Notes under the pieces: model-generated
Told to the model about the DNA's origin: nothing
Database searches by the model: none
Seen by the model: only the letters and a program-made list of their open reading frames with translations
Translations under genes and position numbers: made by a program
Source: Pseudomonadota bacterium
Lineage (GTDB): Bacteria; Pseudomonadota; Gammaproteobacteria; Berkiellales; Berkiellaceae
DNA: 64,000 nucleotides
Direction of reading: 5' to 3'
Assembly (NCBI GenBank): GCA_018242045.1
Contig: JAFECR010000009.1
Coordinates: forward strand, 24,748-88,747
In this document: in pieces, positions 1 through 8,061 of the stretch
Position numbering within the stretch: position 1 is the first letter of the stretch
Layout of the letters: each line of letters opens with the position of its first letter

Positions 1-643
1 GGTTAGGTTGCATATTGTTATTTAATTGCATTGGCCGAAGCTGCAACTGGTTAGGCTGCAAGTTGTTATTTAAAGTGGGTTGCTGCAGAGGCTGCATATT
101 ATTAAATGGCTGCTGCAGAAACTGCGGCTGGTTAGGCTGCAAGTTGTTATTTAAAGTGGGTTGCTGCAGAGGTTGCACATTGTTATTTGATAAAAATGGC
201 TGGGGCAGCGGAGTGTTGCTTGTTACATCTAATATACTTATTCGGTTGTTGCTACTGCTCTTGAGGGTCGTGATATGATTAAACAATTTTGTTGTATTAT
301 TAAATTTATAAAATCCGCTTGCTTTTTGAAAAAATTCTTTAAATTGTGGCAGCTGCATTAATGATGATTCTGATGAGAAAATGAGACTTACATTGTGACT
401 GCTGAGGCTTAAAATTTGATCGAGGGTTAATACAAGCCGATCATTTTTTATATAGTTACCATTATTCCCTAACAGATATGGTAAATTTAGTACTGCGAAG
501 CCTAGGGAACTACGAGGACATGAAAAGGATAAGTCTTGATTAAGCATGCTATGCGGAGTACTCAAATTCGCCGACGAATCGTCACAGCTAAATTCTATTG
601 GAGCAATGTACTGAGGGATCTGAAGATAGATATAAATAGCCAT
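1..643 (-). CDS. Asn/Gln/Pro-rich repeat protein, C-terminus beyond the window edge
   Basis: The minus-strand frame opens with ATG at 643 and stays open to the left edge, giving at least 214 residues with no stop. The first 120 or so residues are non-repetitive and Ser/Leu-rich. From about residue 150 the sequence becomes a run of short motifs such as QPLQQPTLNNNLQPNQ, arranged as a 27-residue repeat. I recognise no domain. The gene lies 198 bp downstream of, and in the same orientation as, another low-complexity protein gene, so the two may form a locus. Low-complexity N/Q/P repeats are common in secreted or surface proteins of host-associated bacteria; that role is inference. The start has only a weak purine-rich upstream tract. 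Confidence 0.7.
   Translation of the reverse strand, partial: MAIYIYLQIPQYIAPIEFSCDDSSANLSTPHSMLNQDLSFSCPRSSLGFAVLNLPYLLGNNGNYIKNDRLVLTLDQILSLSSHNVSLIFSSESSLMQLPQFKEFFQKASGFYKFNNTTKLFNHITTLKSSSNNRISILDVTSNTPLPQPFLSNNNVQPLQQPTLNNNLQPNQPQFLQQPFNNMQPLQQPTLNNNLQPNQLQLRPMQLNNNMQPN
49..189 (-). repeat. 81-bp in-frame tandem repeat inside the Asn/Gln-rich gene
   Basis: The stretch beginning ggttaggctgcaagttgtta at 49 recurs almost exactly at 130. This is a period of 81 bp (27 codons), with a partial third match at 1-23. The period keeps the reading frame, so gain or loss of units would only lengthen or shorten the protein. Confidence 0.8.
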
Positions 644-779
644 GGCAAAATCTCTCTTAATTTTTAATGTAAGTTAATAGTGAGATAATTGCCTAATGTT
701 AGTGATTTGAAAAGCATTTCCAGACAAGTGGCAAAGAATTAAGCATTTACGGCAAGATGTGGTTGGATGCGGGAACGCT

Positions 780-823
780 GAAGCAATCCTCAAGCGTTAA
801 TTAGATAACGTGAGGAATGCTTC
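780..823. other. Long imperfect hairpin between the two repeat-protein genes
   Basis: gaagcaatcctca (780-792) pairs with tgaggaatgcttc (811-823) at 12 of 13 positions. An inner cgtta/taacg pair extends the stem around a 6-nt loop, so about 18 bp pair with a 2-nt bulge. No T-run follows on the minus strand, so it is not a classical intrinsic terminator. It could be a transcript-stability or attenuation element between the two genes. Confidence 0.5.
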
Positions 824-841
824 AATTTTAAATAAGTCAAT

Positions 842-2365
842 TTACTGGCTTTTCTTTCTTGCAATCGTTGTCGTCGTTGTCGTCGTTGTCGTCGTTGTCA
901 TTGACGTAGTGGTAGTAGTTGTTGTTAGCGGATCTGAGAAATTCAAAACTCGTTTTGCGCTTGAGCGAGATGAATTATTTTCCATAGTGAAATTGGAAAA
1001 CTGAAATGATAGCGCTTTGCTAGGGCTAACAGACTCGCCCTGCGGGAGCATGTAACCGCTATTTTTCTCATTAACAAACCCTAATAAATCTGCTGATAAT
1101 GAATCGATTTTTTTAGGGGAGGTGTTCGGAGTTATTTTCTTCTTCTCAGGAGATGATGGAGGTGATTTTCTAGATGATGCTTTTAACAACTTCTCAGGTG
1201 AGGGTGGTTGTTGTATAGGCGATTTCTTTTCAAATTTGCCAGGAGATAGTCGGCGTAACTTCTTAGCTTGTGTCTTTAGCAAATTCTCAGGGGGGGTAAG
1301 TGGGGATTGCAGCGCAGAGGAATTCGCCGTCTTGCTTGGGCTTCGCATCTTTTTTTCTGGGGATTGATGCATTCTGCCAGAAAGGCTTGCCGCAGGACCG
1401 ATATCGGATTTAGGTTTAGCTGCAGTTTGTACAAAACCTTGCATCTTCTTGTGAGAAGTGATCGCCATAGAAGGCGGAGTCTTGGTGCCTCTTTTGCTAT
1501 CATGTCCCCTATTGGTTCTCAGCAATGGGTTTGAAAGATTTCGCTCGTTCTTAAGCTCTTTAGCCTGTGGAAGTAAAAATTTAATCCAATCAGCTTGTGA
1601 TGCCATATTTGATACAGTTGTGCACCAAGTGACTACTTGGTTAATCATCGTTTTGCCGTCATGTAAAAGCTTTATAAAATCGCGATTTTGTTGATTTGAA
1701 TTATCTAAGATACTCAGATATTCAAATTGATTGGGTATATCTGTGTCTTTGACAGTGACAACATCAATGGGATCAATGATTTTAACTATGCCACTTGGAG
1801 TCACCAAAATCTGTAAGTCTGCAATTAAGCAACGTTTTGCGATTAAAATGTTTTGAATATTTGAAAATTCATTGAGTAACTTTTTAGCAAATATTTTGGC
1901 ATTCGCAAACAGTTCTTTATCAGCTAGGATTTTTTGTTTTATGGTAGCTTCAATTTTTTCTTTTTGCAGCACCCAACCTTCATGGGTTGGAATGACAACG
2001 CCAGTTACTAATGCGGTTAATTTGTTATGCACGTTAGGGCTATCTTTAACGTCAAACAGCGTACTATTGGGGATCCATTCGACTAAAGCCCCATATTTTT
2101 CATTAGGAATTTTAAATGGGTTGCTATAAACTTGCATAGCAGGCAAATTAATGTTGTTCAAGAAAGATAATAATTTGTTTTCTTTTTGAAACATATCAAG
2201 CGCATTACCTGATGATTCTCGATTCCAAGCGAGAGCCATATTCTCTGTTAAGTGTGCAACCATTTTGAATGAACCACAAATCGGTTTTAAATGGTTAATG
2301 TTAATTTCGCCGTTTTGGATTTGTTCTTGCAAGGTGGTGATGTTTGTTAGCATAATAATACCCAC
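842..2365 (-). CDS. Kinase-like protein with histone-H1-like S/T-P-K tail and poly-Thr tract (candidate effector)
   Basis: A 507-residue protein. The first 260 or so residues look like a folded domain that may be a divergent protein-kinase/phosphotransferase fold: LVEWIPNSTLFD resembles a hinge, IADLQILVTPSG a catalytic-loop position, and KIIDPIDVV a metal-binding Asp. The canonical HxD...N and DFG are not clear. Residues 290-440 are basic and disordered, with many S/T-P sites and repeated SPEKK or SPKK-like motifs, as in the tails of histone H1. Near the C-terminus is a run of about 18 Thr broken by SM, followed by a basic end. There is no signal peptide. The next ATG is four codons in; neither start has a good ribosome site. 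The fold and the effector role are inferences. Confidence 0.75.
   Translation of the reverse strand: MGIIMLTNITTLQEQIQNGEININHLKPICGSFKMVAHLTENMALAWNRESSGNALDMFQKENKLLSFLNNINLPAMQVYSNPFKIPNEKYGALVEWIPNSTLFDVKDSPNVHNKLTALVTGVVIPTHEGWVLQKEKIEATIKQKILADKELFANAKIFAKKLLNEFSNIQNILIAKRCLIADLQILVTPSGIVKIIDPIDVVTVKDTDIPNQFEYLSILDNSNQQNRDFIKLLHDGKTMINQVVTWCTTVSNMASQADWIKFLLPQAKELKNERNLSNPLLRTNRGHDSKRGTKTPPSMAITSHKKMQGFVQTAAKPKSDIGPAASLSGRMHQSPEKKMRSPSKTANSSALQSPLTPPENLLKTQAKKLRRLSPGKFEKKSPIQQPPSPEKLLKASSRKSPPSSPEKKKITPNTSPKKIDSLSADLLGFVNEKNSGYMLPQGESVSPSKALSFQFSNFTMENNSSRSSAKRVLNFSDPLTTTTTTTSMTTTTTTTTTTTIARKKSQ
867..899 (-). repeat. 9-bp microsatellite encoding the poly-threonine tract
   Basis: The unit gttgtcgtc is repeated about 3.7 times (867-899, plus-strand sense), encoding ACA/ACG threonine codons on the minus strand. 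The unit is a multiple of three, so slippage would change the number of Thr residues without shifting the frame. Confidence 0.75.
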
Positions 2366-2512
2366 ATAAAATTAATGTATTCTAATGAAACGTTTTAAAA
2401 TAGCAATAAAAAAAACAGTGTAAATTCACGCAAAAAATGTTAAATAGCATGATTATGCATAAACAATTTTTACATTCGATCTTTAGTCATTTTGGTTTTT
2501 TATAAGGATAAC

Positions 2513-3214
2513 ATGTCAACCTATATGTTGGTTCACGGTGCTTGGCATGGTGCATGGTGTTGGGAGCAAGTTGTGCCTTTATTACAAGCAGGTGGGCACA
2601 CTGTTATCACACCAGATTTGCCAGGACATGGCCAAGATAAAACACCGATCAAACAAATAACCTTACAAAGCTACATAGATTGTATTGGTAAATTATTAAA
2701 ACCGGATGAGCCTATTATTTTGGTTGGGCATAGTATGGCAGGGATCATTATTTCACAAGTGGCAGAATTGTTTCCTGATAGTATTAAATGTTTGGTTTAT
2801 TTGGCTGCCTTTCTCCCTAAAAACGGAGAATCCATGTTTCAAATAGCAAATAAACAACCAATCACACGATTTGTGAAAATGATGAAACCTTTGCCTGAAG
2901 AAAATGCTTTTCAATTTCCTTTTAGTGCAATGAAAGATTTTGCTTATCATCAATCCAGTCTTGCTCTTGTCGAAAAATTGCAACCGCGATTTTGTGTTGA
3001 ACCATTGTTACCTTTAACAACGGCTGTGCAACTCAGTGCGAGATTTGGCAAAATATCTCGAATTTACATAGAATGCCTTGAAGATAAAGCTGTGTTACTT
3101 CAAACCCAGCGAAATATGCAGTATGATTGCCAACGATATAGCTTAAACTCTGATCATTCGCCTTTTTATTCCAATTCGCAGGCTTTGGTGACCCTATTGG
3201 AAAAATTAGTCTGA
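2513..3214 (+). CDS. Alpha/beta hydrolase, plant-esterase-like family
   Basis: A 233-residue single-domain alpha/beta hydrolase. The N-terminal MLVHGAWHGAWCWEQVV is the oxyanion-strand motif typical of the salicylate-esterase/hydroxynitrile-lyase-like group. The nucleophile elbow is GHSMAG near residue 77, and the catalytic His is likely in SDHSPFYSN near the C-terminus. The start at 2513 is chosen over an upstream TTG because ataagga sits just before it at 2502-2508. It is probably a cytoplasmic esterase; the substrate cannot be read from the sequence. It converges on the thioesterase gene, and the two overlap by 9 bp at their 3' ends. Confidence 0.85.
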   Translation: MSTYMLVHGAWHGAWCWEQVVPLLQAGGHTVITPDLPGHGQDKTPIKQITLQSYIDCIGKLLKPDEPIILVGHSMAGIIISQVAELFPDSIKCLVYLAAFLPKNGESMFQIANKQPITRFVKMMKPLPEENAFQFPFSAMKDFAYHQSSLALVEKLQPRFCVEPLLPLTTAVQLSARFGKISRIYIECLEDKAVLLQTQRNMQYDCQRYSLNSDHSPFYSNSQALVTLLEKLV

Positions 3215-3727
3215 GGGTTTTCTTTCAGCATCCAGCCAGTTTTTGAGATGATGCGGCATTGGTGGTTTGTTGATAGTAGAAGGTAAATGACGTATCAATT
3301 CATCTGGTGGAAGCTTACCTTGCTTATGAATAAAAAGCGTTTTAAAAAGCGCAACCACACAAAGCTCATCGTTTACTATAATTTTCTGTTCCATATAGAT
3401 CCATTTTTCATCCCAAAAGATAACTTGAGTTAACATGGTAAATTTTTTGAATGGACCTAAAGGACGAATAAAATGCACTTTGGCGCTGCCCAATACTGGC
3501 ATCCATCGGTATTTAAATATTGGTTTTAATAAACCTGTTTTTGCCATTAAATGGATCCTGCCTAGATCCATCAGTGTTAATATCCTGCCGTTGTTAACAT
3601 GTAGATTTAAATCAAGATCATTAAGACAAACCCGCATAGTTAAAGTCGTCGGCTGTAAAGGATTAGTTTGCTTTTTCATCCAAGGCAGTCTTAACAATAG
3701 CCATATTAATCGTAAATAGAGATTCAT
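3206..3727 (-). CDS. Hotdog-fold acyl-CoA thioesterase-like protein
   Basis: About 173 residues from ATG 3727, which has an AGAG-type site upstream. The motif DLDLNLHVNNGRILTLMD matches the substrate-binding helix of the 4HBT/THEM6-like thioesterase group (N-H-V-N-N-G). An N-terminal hydrophobic stretch (LYLRLIWLLLRLPW) could anchor it at the membrane. It starts 4 bp after the stop of the ketoacyl synthase gene on the same strand, so the two are almost certainly one operon for acyl-chain handling. Longer in-frame starts would overlap that upstream gene and are less likely. Confidence 0.8.
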   Translation of the reverse strand: MNLYLRLIWLLLRLPWMKKQTNPLQPTTLTMRVCLNDLDLNLHVNNGRILTLMDLGRIHLMAKTGLLKPIFKYRWMPVLGSAKVHFIRPLGPFKKFTMLTQVIFWDEKWIYMEQKIIVNDELCVVALFKTLFIHKQGKLPPDELIRHLPSTINKPPMPHHLKNWLDAERKPSD

Positions 3728-3731
3728 AAAA

Positions 3732-4856
3732 TTATCTCTTTTTAATAACAATGCTGCCAATCGAATATCCCGCGCCAAAAGAGCAGATCAAACCCAAATT
3801 ACCAGGCTTAAGATCTTGATGGTGCAGATGAAAAGCAACCAGAGATCCACAGGAGGCAGTATTGGCATATTCTTGCAGGATAATAGGAGCTTCTTGTGGG
3901 GTTGGATTGTGGCCTAGAATTTTTTTCATAATTAATTCATTCATATTAATATTGGCTTGGTGCAACCAATAACGGGAAATATCATCACATTTTAATCCAA
4001 GTGACTGTAGATGCATTAAAATATGTTCTTCCACCATTGGTACCACTTCTTTAAAGACTTTGCGTCCATTTTGTGTGAAGCAAAAGCGAGGAATAGATTT
4101 TTCATCCTCAATTTCAGCATGATTTAAAAAGCCACTATTGTTCCGGATGTTATTGGAAAAGCGAGTTGTTAATTTTGAACTCAGAATTTCGAACCCTGAA
4201 GATTTGGCAAGTTGGGCATTTTCAATTACGGTTGCAGTGCAGATATCGCCGAAAATAAAGTGTGAATCTCGATCGCGAAAATTAACATGGCCAGAAGTAA
4301 TTTCTGGGTTAACAACCACAATGCATTTGTTTTGATTGGCCACAATGGCAGCATAAGCATTGGCAAGCGCAAAAGTTGTTGAGGAACAAGCCACATTCAT
4401 GTCATAACCAAAACCTTGGATCCCTAAAACATTCTGAATTTCCATGGCCATGCCAGGATAGGCACGTTGCATGTTAACACAAGAAACAATGATCCCGTCC
4501 ACTTCTTGTGGTGTTTTTTGGGCGTAATCAAGCGCTTGATGTATGGCCTGACAAGCCATTTCACATTGCAAAGAGGGTTCATCATCACAGCGTGCTTGTA
4601 TGTACGGCCGCATTCTTTTAGGATCTAAAATTCCTTTTTTATCTACGACATAGCGGTTAAGGATCCCCGAAGCTTTTTCTATAAAATTAACACTAGAATA
4701 CTCAAGTGCTGCTTTTTCACCATTTGAAATCGCAAGTTTGTGTTCATTGTTATAAGTATCAACATAAGTGTTAAAACTTTGCACTAATTCATCATTTGAA
4801 ATTCCATAAGGAGGGACATATAATCCCGTTCCTGTAATTACAACTTCCGCAATCAT
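3732..4856 (-). CDS. Beta-ketoacyl-ACP synthase III family protein
   Basis: A 374-residue thiolase-fold condensing enzyme. The catalytic triad is visible: Cys in NVACSSTTFALANAY, His in YWLHQANINMNELI and Asn in YANTASCGSLVAFHLH. The C-terminal GLICSFGAGYSIGS is the usual glycine-rich KAS III ending. The start at 4856 is fixed by a strong aaaggagtt site a few bases upstream; the frame extends 18 codons further without support. Its length and the neighbouring thioesterase suggest a FabH2-like enzyme that uses preformed acyl-CoA (as known for a Pseudomonas paralogue) rather than the primary FabH. That assignment is inference. Confidence 0.88.
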   Translation of the reverse strand: MIAEVVITGTGLYVPPYGISNDELVQSFNTYVDTYNNEHKLAISNGEKAALEYSSVNFIEKASGILNRYVVDKKGILDPKRMRPYIQARCDDEPSLQCEMACQAIHQALDYAQKTPQEVDGIIVSCVNMQRAYPGMAMEIQNVLGIQGFGYDMNVACSSTTFALANAYAAIVANQNKCIVVVNPEITSGHVNFRDRDSHFIFGDICTATVIENAQLAKSSGFEILSSKLTTRFSNNIRNNSGFLNHAEIEDEKSIPRFCFTQNGRKVFKEVVPMVEEHILMHLQSLGLKCDDISRYWLHQANINMNELIMKKILGHNPTPQEAPIILQEYANTASCGSLVAFHLHHQDLKPGNLGLICSFGAGYSIGSIVIKKR

Positions 4857-4920
4857 TATAAACTCCTTTGATCTCTTACTATTTTGATCTCGTATAGTGA
4901 CGGTTTTCAAAATAGTCTGA

Positions 4921-5027
4921 GGAAATACGCTTTCCAGTTTGAATCCCGTATAAAGTAGGTGGCAAGCTTAGGCTTAAAACCCGTGCTTACTCACCCCAGT
5001 CATGTACCAAAGCGTGCACTCCTGGGG
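4921..5027 (-). repeat. Dispersed repeat copy, inverted relative to the copy at 60985-61063
   Basis: 4985-5027 (gcttactcaccccagtcatg to actcctgggg) matches the reverse complement of 60985-61027 at about 40 of 43 positions. On the minus strand it is followed by a segment ending aaactggaaagcgtat (within 4921-4941), the same closing motif as the stem-loop repeats at 32.4 and 57.4 kb. It lies in the intergenic region between the KAS III gene and the Hpt-like gene, where I see no coding sequence. Confidence 0.7.
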
Positions 5028-5151
5028 ATTCGTTGTTCGAGTAGAATATAGGTTTTTTTAAAAACTGGACAAATTATAACGCAAGCGAGTCGTTAGGATA
5101 ATATGTGGTAATAAAAAGTTACATAACTACATATTTTCAAATAAAAAAGAT

Positions 5152-5508
5152 CTAATTTTGTTTTAAATCTTCTAATGCTTCACGGACCGTTGTAAATTCG
5201 CCTTCTAAAGCAGATGTTAACGGATGCAAACATTCAAAACGAGCCTCTTGTGCAGCGATTTCTAATCTTAAACAAAAATAAGAGAAGCGAACGGCGCCGA
5301 TGTCAATACTACGTAAACGTAACTCTCTTGCTGCGCCTACAAAATTAGCTAAATGTTTCTCTTGTAGTGCTTTGTATAGATTGGCAATTTTTCTTTTTGC
5401 ATCATGCAAGTAAATATCAATCAACTCCACTACGTCTTTTTGAAAGGTTTGTTGTAATTCACGTAGTAAGGATCTCTTAATAATGTTGGAATGATGGTCA
5501 TCTCCCAT
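5152..5508 (-). CDS. Hpt-domain-like protein lacking the phospho-accepting histidine
   Basis: 118 residues, predicted all-helical. The core AARELRLRSIDIGAVRFSYFC aligns with the Hpt consensus AHxLKGSSxxxGAxxLSxxC, including the GA and downstream small/aromatic positions, followed by LRLEIAAQEA as the next helix. Where active Hpt domains have His, this protein has Arg, and the following Lys-Gly is Arg-Leu. It therefore cannot act as a normal phosphotransfer intermediate, and a binding or decoy role is more plausible. No kinase gene is adjacent. It is a monocistronic minus-strand gene with intergenic sequence on both sides. Confidence 0.65.
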   Translation of the reverse strand: MGDDHHSNIIKRSLLRELQQTFQKDVVELIDIYLHDAKRKIANLYKALQEKHLANFVGAARELRLRSIDIGAVRFSYFCLRLEIAAQEARFECLHPLTSALEGEFTTVREALEDLKQN

Positions 5509-5802
5509 AGTTGTATACCTATCTTGTTTTATTATTATTGGTTTATCAGTAGGCGTCTATTATAGTGTATATGCACCTATTTGGTTAATATCGCGTCATA
5601 ACTACCGTTTATCCTGGAAAGGTTGACCAGAACCACGTTTGAAGGCTAAAAATACGCAAAGTACATAACATTAGGGCGCGCTGAAGGTTATCAAGGACTG
5701 ATAATATGTGCAAGTACTCGATAATTCAATCTAATGTTTATTAAATAACTAAATTCTGTTAGTATATTTGAGTGAGCATTTGTCTATCAAATAGGAATAA
5801 AA

Positions 5803-6159
5803 ATGACCAAGCCATTTCATCCTTCTTCAAGAATACCTTATATAGAGGCGCTGACTGAAATGGCCGAAGAATTAGCTTGTCAGGGTAGCATTATTTCAGA
5901 ACCTTCATTACCCAAAACTAAATCAACACTGGGAATCGATCAAATTCTTTGGATCCAAGTGATGATGGGCGATGAAGAAGGTATGAAACTCACCCTTGAA
6001 CTTGGCGCAGATCCTAATTTTCGTCATAAAGGGACACACATTTTAAATTTAGCGCAGGCTTATCAGACTTACTACGGTCACAACGGTATCCACCTACTGG
6101 AGTCTTATGGTGCGAAGCTTCCTTTGAGAAAAACACATCAAAAAAAATCTTCAAATTAA
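5803..6159 (+). CDS. Small protein with one ankyrin-like motif
   Basis: 118 residues, function unknown. The segment MMGDEEGMKLTLELGADPNFR followed by THILNLAQAY resembles an ankyrin repeat (G-x-x-x-x-V/L-x-x-L-L-x-x-G-A-D-x-N), and IHLLESYGAKL looks like a second partial one. There is no signal peptide or membrane segment. The start has ataggaat about 8 bases upstream. The 294 bp before it hold no gene I can support. The gene converges on the membrane-protein gene with 8 bp between the stops. It is possibly a small ankyrin adaptor or effector. Confidence 0.65.
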   Translation: MTKPFHPSSRIPYIEALTEMAEELACQGSIISEPSLPKTKSTLGIDQILWIQVMMGDEEGMKLTLELGADPNFRHKGTHILNLAQAYQTYYGHNGIHLLESYGAKLPLRKTHQKKSSN

Positions 6160-6167
6160 AGGGTAAC

Positions 6168-6977
6168 TTATTTTGCAGATTGTGCTGCTTTAACAGCGAT
6201 GGTTTTTTCTTGTCGAACTTGCAGATCATACTTGAGAGTGAGAAGCAGTGCAAAAGACCAAGGAGCTGCCAAAATCAACAATATTTGAGCAGTGCATTCT
6301 GCCCACAAAGGAGATAAGCTTTTAGCACCAAAGAGAATAGTGAAAATTAATCCTAATTTAACAAAGAATAAGATAATTAAACCCGCAAGTAAGGTTAACA
6401 CATAAGTTTTAAAGTAATATCCATTGACCAATTTGACACTCAAATCGTTAGCTTCATTGGCATTTTGGTTATCAGTAAAAACCAATATCGGCGCGAAAAT
6501 TTTTGAAATTAAAGCAGCAAGAATCAAGAAGAATGAAAAGCTAAACCAAAGAAATAATAATATAGGCGGCATATTGGCAGTACCCATACCAATATAAACA
6601 GCAATGCAAAATCCAAGTATCAGTACAGGCAAAAAAAGCATTAAAAAGAAACAACCGGTTAAACTGATAAAGCGGCTTAAGGTAAATAACAGTAAATTCT
6701 TGAAAGAATAAGTTTGGTTTTTTCCGATAGCATCAATTAGGGAAAAGAAGGTGCCCGTCAATGCAAAGAAGATAATAATACTAAAAATAGCAAGCTGCGA
6801 ATGTAAATGTACATGGCTTGGGGGAAATAAATAGGCGCCATGTAAAATGAAATTATATAGAAGCACCAGGATGATACTCAGACCAAGTGTTTTCAATACA
6901 CTGATACGATATAAATCAAAGCTTGTTTTAATCAAACTATCAGTGTTTAAAGGTTCTTTTAACGGAAATAGGGCCAT
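6168..6977 (-). CDS. Multi-pass inner-membrane protein of unknown function
   Basis: 269 residues with about six hydrophobic segments, among them LGLSIILVLLYNFILHGAYL, LAIFSIIIFFALTG, ISLTGCFFLMLFLPVLILGF, ILLFLWFSFSFFLILAAL, TYVLTLLAGLIILFFVKLGL and ILLILAAPWSFALLLTL. The N-terminal NTDSLIKTSFDLYRISV resembles the lead-in of YciC/UPF0259-like membrane proteins, but the match is weak. It is divergent from purU with about 110 bp between them. No catalytic motif is visible. Confidence 0.65.
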   Translation of the reverse strand: MALFPLKEPLNTDSLIKTSFDLYRISVLKTLGLSIILVLLYNFILHGAYLFPPSHVHLHSQLAIFSIIIFFALTGTFFSLIDAIGKNQTYSFKNLLLFTLSRFISLTGCFFLMLFLPVLILGFCIAVYIGMGTANMPPILLFLWFSFSFFLILAALISKIFAPILVFTDNQNANEANDLSVKLVNGYYFKTYVLTLLAGLIILFFVKLGLIFTILFGAKSLSPLWAECTAQILLILAAPWSFALLLTLKYDLQVRQEKTIAVKAAQSAK

Positions 6978-7087
6978 ATTATTTAGCGCTGTGTAAACTT
7001 TTCGTATAAAGTATAGTCTTTATTAAAGCTTTAGGTTAGTTTATTCTTATAAAGAAAACAAACTAAAAAATATGATTGGTGTTTTTC

Positions 7088-7957
7088 ATGAATAAAGCAG
7101 ATATCTCAACTGTCGCCAGATTATTGATTACTTGTCCGGATGGTCCAGGTATTGTTGCGGCAGTGGCAACTTTTTTAAAAGATCATGGCGCAAACATTAC
7201 CGATTTGGATCAACATTCAACCGATCCCCTAGGCGGGACTTTTTTTATGCGCCTTGAATTTCAAACACCTCAATTAGATTTATCGAGTAAGCGGCTAGAG
7301 CAAAAATTCAACGAAGATGTCGGCAAACCTTTTAAAATGGACTGGCGTATTCATTACGCTGCAAATTTAAAGAAGATGGCTATTTTTGTTTCAAAGTATG
7401 ATCATGCCCTATTAGAAATATTATGGCGTTGGTCTCGCCATGAGTTAGCAATTAAGATCCCCTTTATTATTTCTAATCATCCGGATCTACAACAAGCAGC
7501 GGATCATTTTAAAGTGCCATTTCATTACATTCCAGTCACAGACAAAGCACAAGCAGAATCTCAAATGCTTGCTTTATGCCAAGACATCGATGGGATTATT
7601 TTGGCTCGCTATATGCAAATTTTATCAGAAGATTTTGTGAATCATTTTCCCAACAGAATTATCAATATTCATCATTCTTTTTTACCTGCTTTTGTCGGGG
7701 CTAATCCTTATCAACAAGCTTATGACAAAGGTGTGAAATTAATTGGCGCCACTGCACATTATGTCACCAAAGATTTAGATATGGGGCCAATTATCGCTCA
7801 AGATGTCGTGCGCGTTTCTCATCGTTTAAGTGCGCAAAAAATACGGGTGCTTGGGCAATATGTAGAAAGAACAGTTCTAGCGCGTGCTATTAAATCTCAT
7901 GTCGAAGACAGAATTATTGTCGATGGCAATAAAACAATCGTTTTTGACCTAGAATAA
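7088..7957 (+). CDS. purU: Formyltetrahydrofolate deformylase
   Basis: 289 residues, close to the usual 280. It hydrolyses 10-formyl-THF to formate and THF, balancing the one-carbon pool and supplying formate for PurT-dependent purine synthesis. Residues 8-90 form an ACT regulatory domain (LLITCPDGPGIVAAVATFL), and the remainder is the formyltransferase-type hydrolase domain. The catalytic Asn-His and Asp are in INIHHSFLPAFVGANPY and TKDLDMGPIIAQD. The ATG at 7088 is preferred to a TTG at 7076, since it gives the normal family N-terminus. The gene stands alone on the plus strand. Confidence 0.93.
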   Translation: MNKADISTVARLLITCPDGPGIVAAVATFLKDHGANITDLDQHSTDPLGGTFFMRLEFQTPQLDLSSKRLEQKFNEDVGKPFKMDWRIHYAANLKKMAIFVSKYDHALLEILWRWSRHELAIKIPFIISNHPDLQQAADHFKVPFHYIPVTDKAQAESQMLALCQDIDGIILARYMQILSEDFVNHFPNRIINIHHSFLPAFVGANPYQQAYDKGVKLIGATAHYVTKDLDMGPIIAQDVVRVSHRLSAQKIRVLGQYVERTVLARAIKSHVEDRIIVDGNKTIVFDLE

Positions 7958-8061
7958 AACCGAAATTTTGATACTCAAAGACAACAAGACAAGGAAATCC
8001 AAGTTGCTTTACCACAAGCAAAAGAAGCAAAATTGCCCAATCATTTAAATAAGCTAAAGTC

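Noticed and set aside
15-278. Cys/Gly-rich plus-strand frame of 87 codons
   Set aside because: It is the antisense shadow of the minus-strand Asn/Gln repeat gene; its Cys/Gly richness is an artefact of the repeat.
810-1004. Plus-strand frame with a poly-valine run
   Set aside because: It is the complement of the poly-threonine microsatellite in the minus-strand gene.
7958-8061. Open stretch of about 34 codons after purU ending KEAKLPNHLNKLKS
   Set aside because: It has coding-like composition but no start codon or ribosome site and no recognisable family; it may be a relic of a longer gene.
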